From positions 1 through 5,631 of the forward strand of contig JASHSE010000389.1 in NCBI GenBank assembly GCA_030036975.1: a stretch of DNA of 5,631 bases. Reading direction: 5' to 3'. Position 1 is the stretch's first letter, and each line of letters begins with the position of its first letter. This stretch comes from Xanthobacteraceae bacterium. Its GTDB lineage: Bacteria; Pseudomonadota; Alphaproteobacteria; Rhizobiales; Xanthobacteraceae. Position numbers and translations under genes: made by a program. Of the stretch, positions 4,386-5,631 are shown piece by piece. The notes under the pieces are model-generated. The model was not told the origin of the DNA. It made no database searches and saw nothing but the letters and a program-made list of their open reading frames with translations.

Positions 4386-5629
4386 TGCCAGCCATCCATC
4401 GTATGTGACGTGAACCAGAAGGGATAGAACTCCTGCTGGTCGAACAGCCGCTCCTGAAGCGCCGCTTTGTCAACCAGGCCTCCCAGCGCATGCTGGCAAA
4501 GGCTGCACGGGCCGGCATAGCCGGCCGCGTTCTTTTCGCCTGCAACGTGATCGAAGATAGCGCTCATCGGATTGCTCGCCAAAAATTGCAGAATGGGATC
4601 GTTCTGCATCCGCCTGACCAGATCGCGAAGCCGATCACGCGCGAGTTCGCCGATCTTGACGCCGTGATTCTCGTTGTTGAAACCGCAGCAGGGCCGCACC
4701 GCGCCATCCGGATCGATGACAATCTGCTCGATCACCCGGCACGGCTCGTCGATCTGCCGCAGCGGCGAATCGAGCAGATTTCGGCCGCGGCCCACCCGAT
4801 CGATCGCACGGAAGCTGAGCGACACGCGATCGACAGCACCTGCAGCGGCGAGCCTCCGGCGGACGCGGTCCTCTTCTGCCTCTCTCCGCCGGCCCGCCGG
4901 CAACTCGAAATTAAGCCGGATACGACGACCGAACATTTGATAAAAGGAATTTGCCAGCACGCAGACCCGATCGAAGTCCAGAAATTCTTGATGATAGACC
5001 CCGGCGCTAACCTGTAAGTGGTCGCCGGGCCGAGCCATGAACCCAGCCGCGCCCAACCTCGTCAACATGCGCTCGGCTTTGTCCGGCGTCTCCGCCCAAA
5101 AACCATTGGTGTAGATGCTGATCGCGGCAAGATTCGCGGCTCGGCCGGCAATAACCAGCGCGACCAACTCATCCGGATAGAGAAACGGCTCGCCTCCCGT
5201 GATGTTGAGCCAAGGAATGCCGGCGTCCGGCATCTGCTCGATGACGGCGCGCATCGCATCCAGATCGAGCCGCTGCACTTTGGCGTGCGGTCCCGATCCA
5301 TTGTAGCAATGCCGACAGGAAATGTTGCAATGATAGGTGAAGCGAAACGTGACGCCTTTGACTTGGAAGGCCAGGTTCGACAGCCGCAGCAGACAGGTTT
5401 CCGCGGTTTCGCCGAGCAGATCGAGCCGCAGCCAATCGGCCAGCCATCGCCAATCGTATGCCGAAACGATTCGCTGCGCTTGATTGCGCACCGCATCGAG
5501 CGACGCAATCTTTTCGTCTTGGGAAGAGCCGGGTGCCGGAGGCGAGTTCGCCAAGTAGTCGCGATAAAGACGTTGCAAGCGGCGATTCGGCATCTGCAAA
5601 AACAGCTCACGAATCGTCGTTATGGTCAC
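4382..5629 (-). CDS. radical SAM protein with SPASM-like C-terminal cysteines
   Basis: The frame gives 415 residues from a GTG at 5629. The 4Fe-4S/SAM site is C101-x3-C105-x2-C108 in YHCNISCRHCYNGSG, followed by TGGEP (144-148) and SIYTNGF (171-177), all standard for radical SAM barrels. The C-terminal part has C297, then C314 and C315 in IDPDGAVRPCCGFNNENHG, and C375-x2-C378. This resembles the auxiliary-cluster (SPASM/twitch) regions of peptide-modifying and sulfatase-maturating enzymes, although the exact ligand set is not canonical. About 95 residues precede the barrel, with no similarity I recognise. Only two bases precede the GTG, so the ribosome site cannot be judged: the gene may start here, at the ATG at codon 13, or beyond the window. 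Coupling to the dioxygenase and proximity to B1/B2 genes suggest RiPP modification, not proven. Confidence 0.85.
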   Translation of the reverse strand: MTITTIRELFLQMPNRRLQRLYRDYLANSPPAPGSSQDEKIASLDAVRNQAQRIVSAYDWRWLADWLRLDLLGETAETCLLRLSNLAFQVKGVTFRFTYHCNISCRHCYNGSGPHAKVQRLDLDAMRAVIEQMPDAGIPWLNITGGEPFLYPDELVALVIAGRAANLAAISIYTNGFWAETPDKAERMLTRLGAAGFMARPGDHLQVSAGVYHQEFLDFDRVCVLANSFYQMFGRRIRLNFELPAGRRREAEEDRVRRRLAAAGAVDRVSLSFRAIDRVGRGRNLLDSPLRQIDEPCRVIEQIVIDPDGAVRPCCGFNNENHGVKIGELARDRLRDLVRRMQNDPILQFLASNPMSAIFDHVAGEKNAAGYAGPCSLCQHALGGLVDKAALQERLFDQQEFYPFWFTSHTMDGWQ

Positions 5630-5631
5630 GT

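Overview
The window is GC-rich, with dense coding on both strands. Composition, a common alphaproteobacterial-style GTAGGATGGGTTGAGC palindromic repeat and gene content suggest an alphaproteobacterium, perhaps Bradyrhizobium-like. That assignment is inference; no rRNA or marker gene is present.

Layout. (1) Bases 1-255 hold the C-terminal end of an alpha/beta hydrolase (+). (2) Bases 256-1424 hold a complete IS110-family insertion sequence on the minus strand: a 317-residue DEDD/Ser transposase (262-1215), preceded by a ~180-nt non-coding left end that reads as a bridge RNA. (3) Bases 1423-1505 hold a REP-like pair of inverted repeat units. (4) 1507-2754 (-) encodes a sulfotransferase with an N-terminal Nif11-type leader domain. 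(5) 2881-3201 and 3198-3629 (+) encode a PqqD/lasso-B1-type recognition protein and a lasso-B2-type cysteine protease, overlapping. (6) 3666-4385 and 4382-5629 (-) encode a 2OG-Fe(II) dioxygenase and a radical SAM protein with extra C-terminal cysteines, joined by an ATGA overlap.

The strongest result is that the IS110 bridge RNA can be decoded from the sequence. Two stem-loop modules lie upstream of the transposase in the order expected for the family. The first carries guides matching the outer end of the REP-like repeat on both sides of a CT core. The second carries guides matching the element's own right end (7 of 7 nt) and left end (5 of 5 nt, counting the core). Removing the element rebuilds a canonical repeat end directly on the hydrolase stop codon. 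Joining the element's ends rebuilds a promoter (TTGCTT, 17 bp, TAGAAT) that would start a bridge RNA of roughly 177 nt. The opposite end of the repeat pair is an intact, unoccupied copy of the predicted target.

The right half looks like part of a RiPP (ribosomally made, modified peptide) locus. A recognition protein and leader protease sit beside a sulfotransferase, a dioxygenase and a radical SAM enzyme. No precursor peptide and no lasso cyclase (asparagine-synthetase-like) gene is visible, so they may lie beyond base 5631 or elsewhere. The radical SAM/dioxygenase pair is visibly less GC-rich than the B1/B2 genes and converges on them, so the two halves may have different histories. The Nif11 domain fused to a sulfotransferase is the most unusual protein architecture here.
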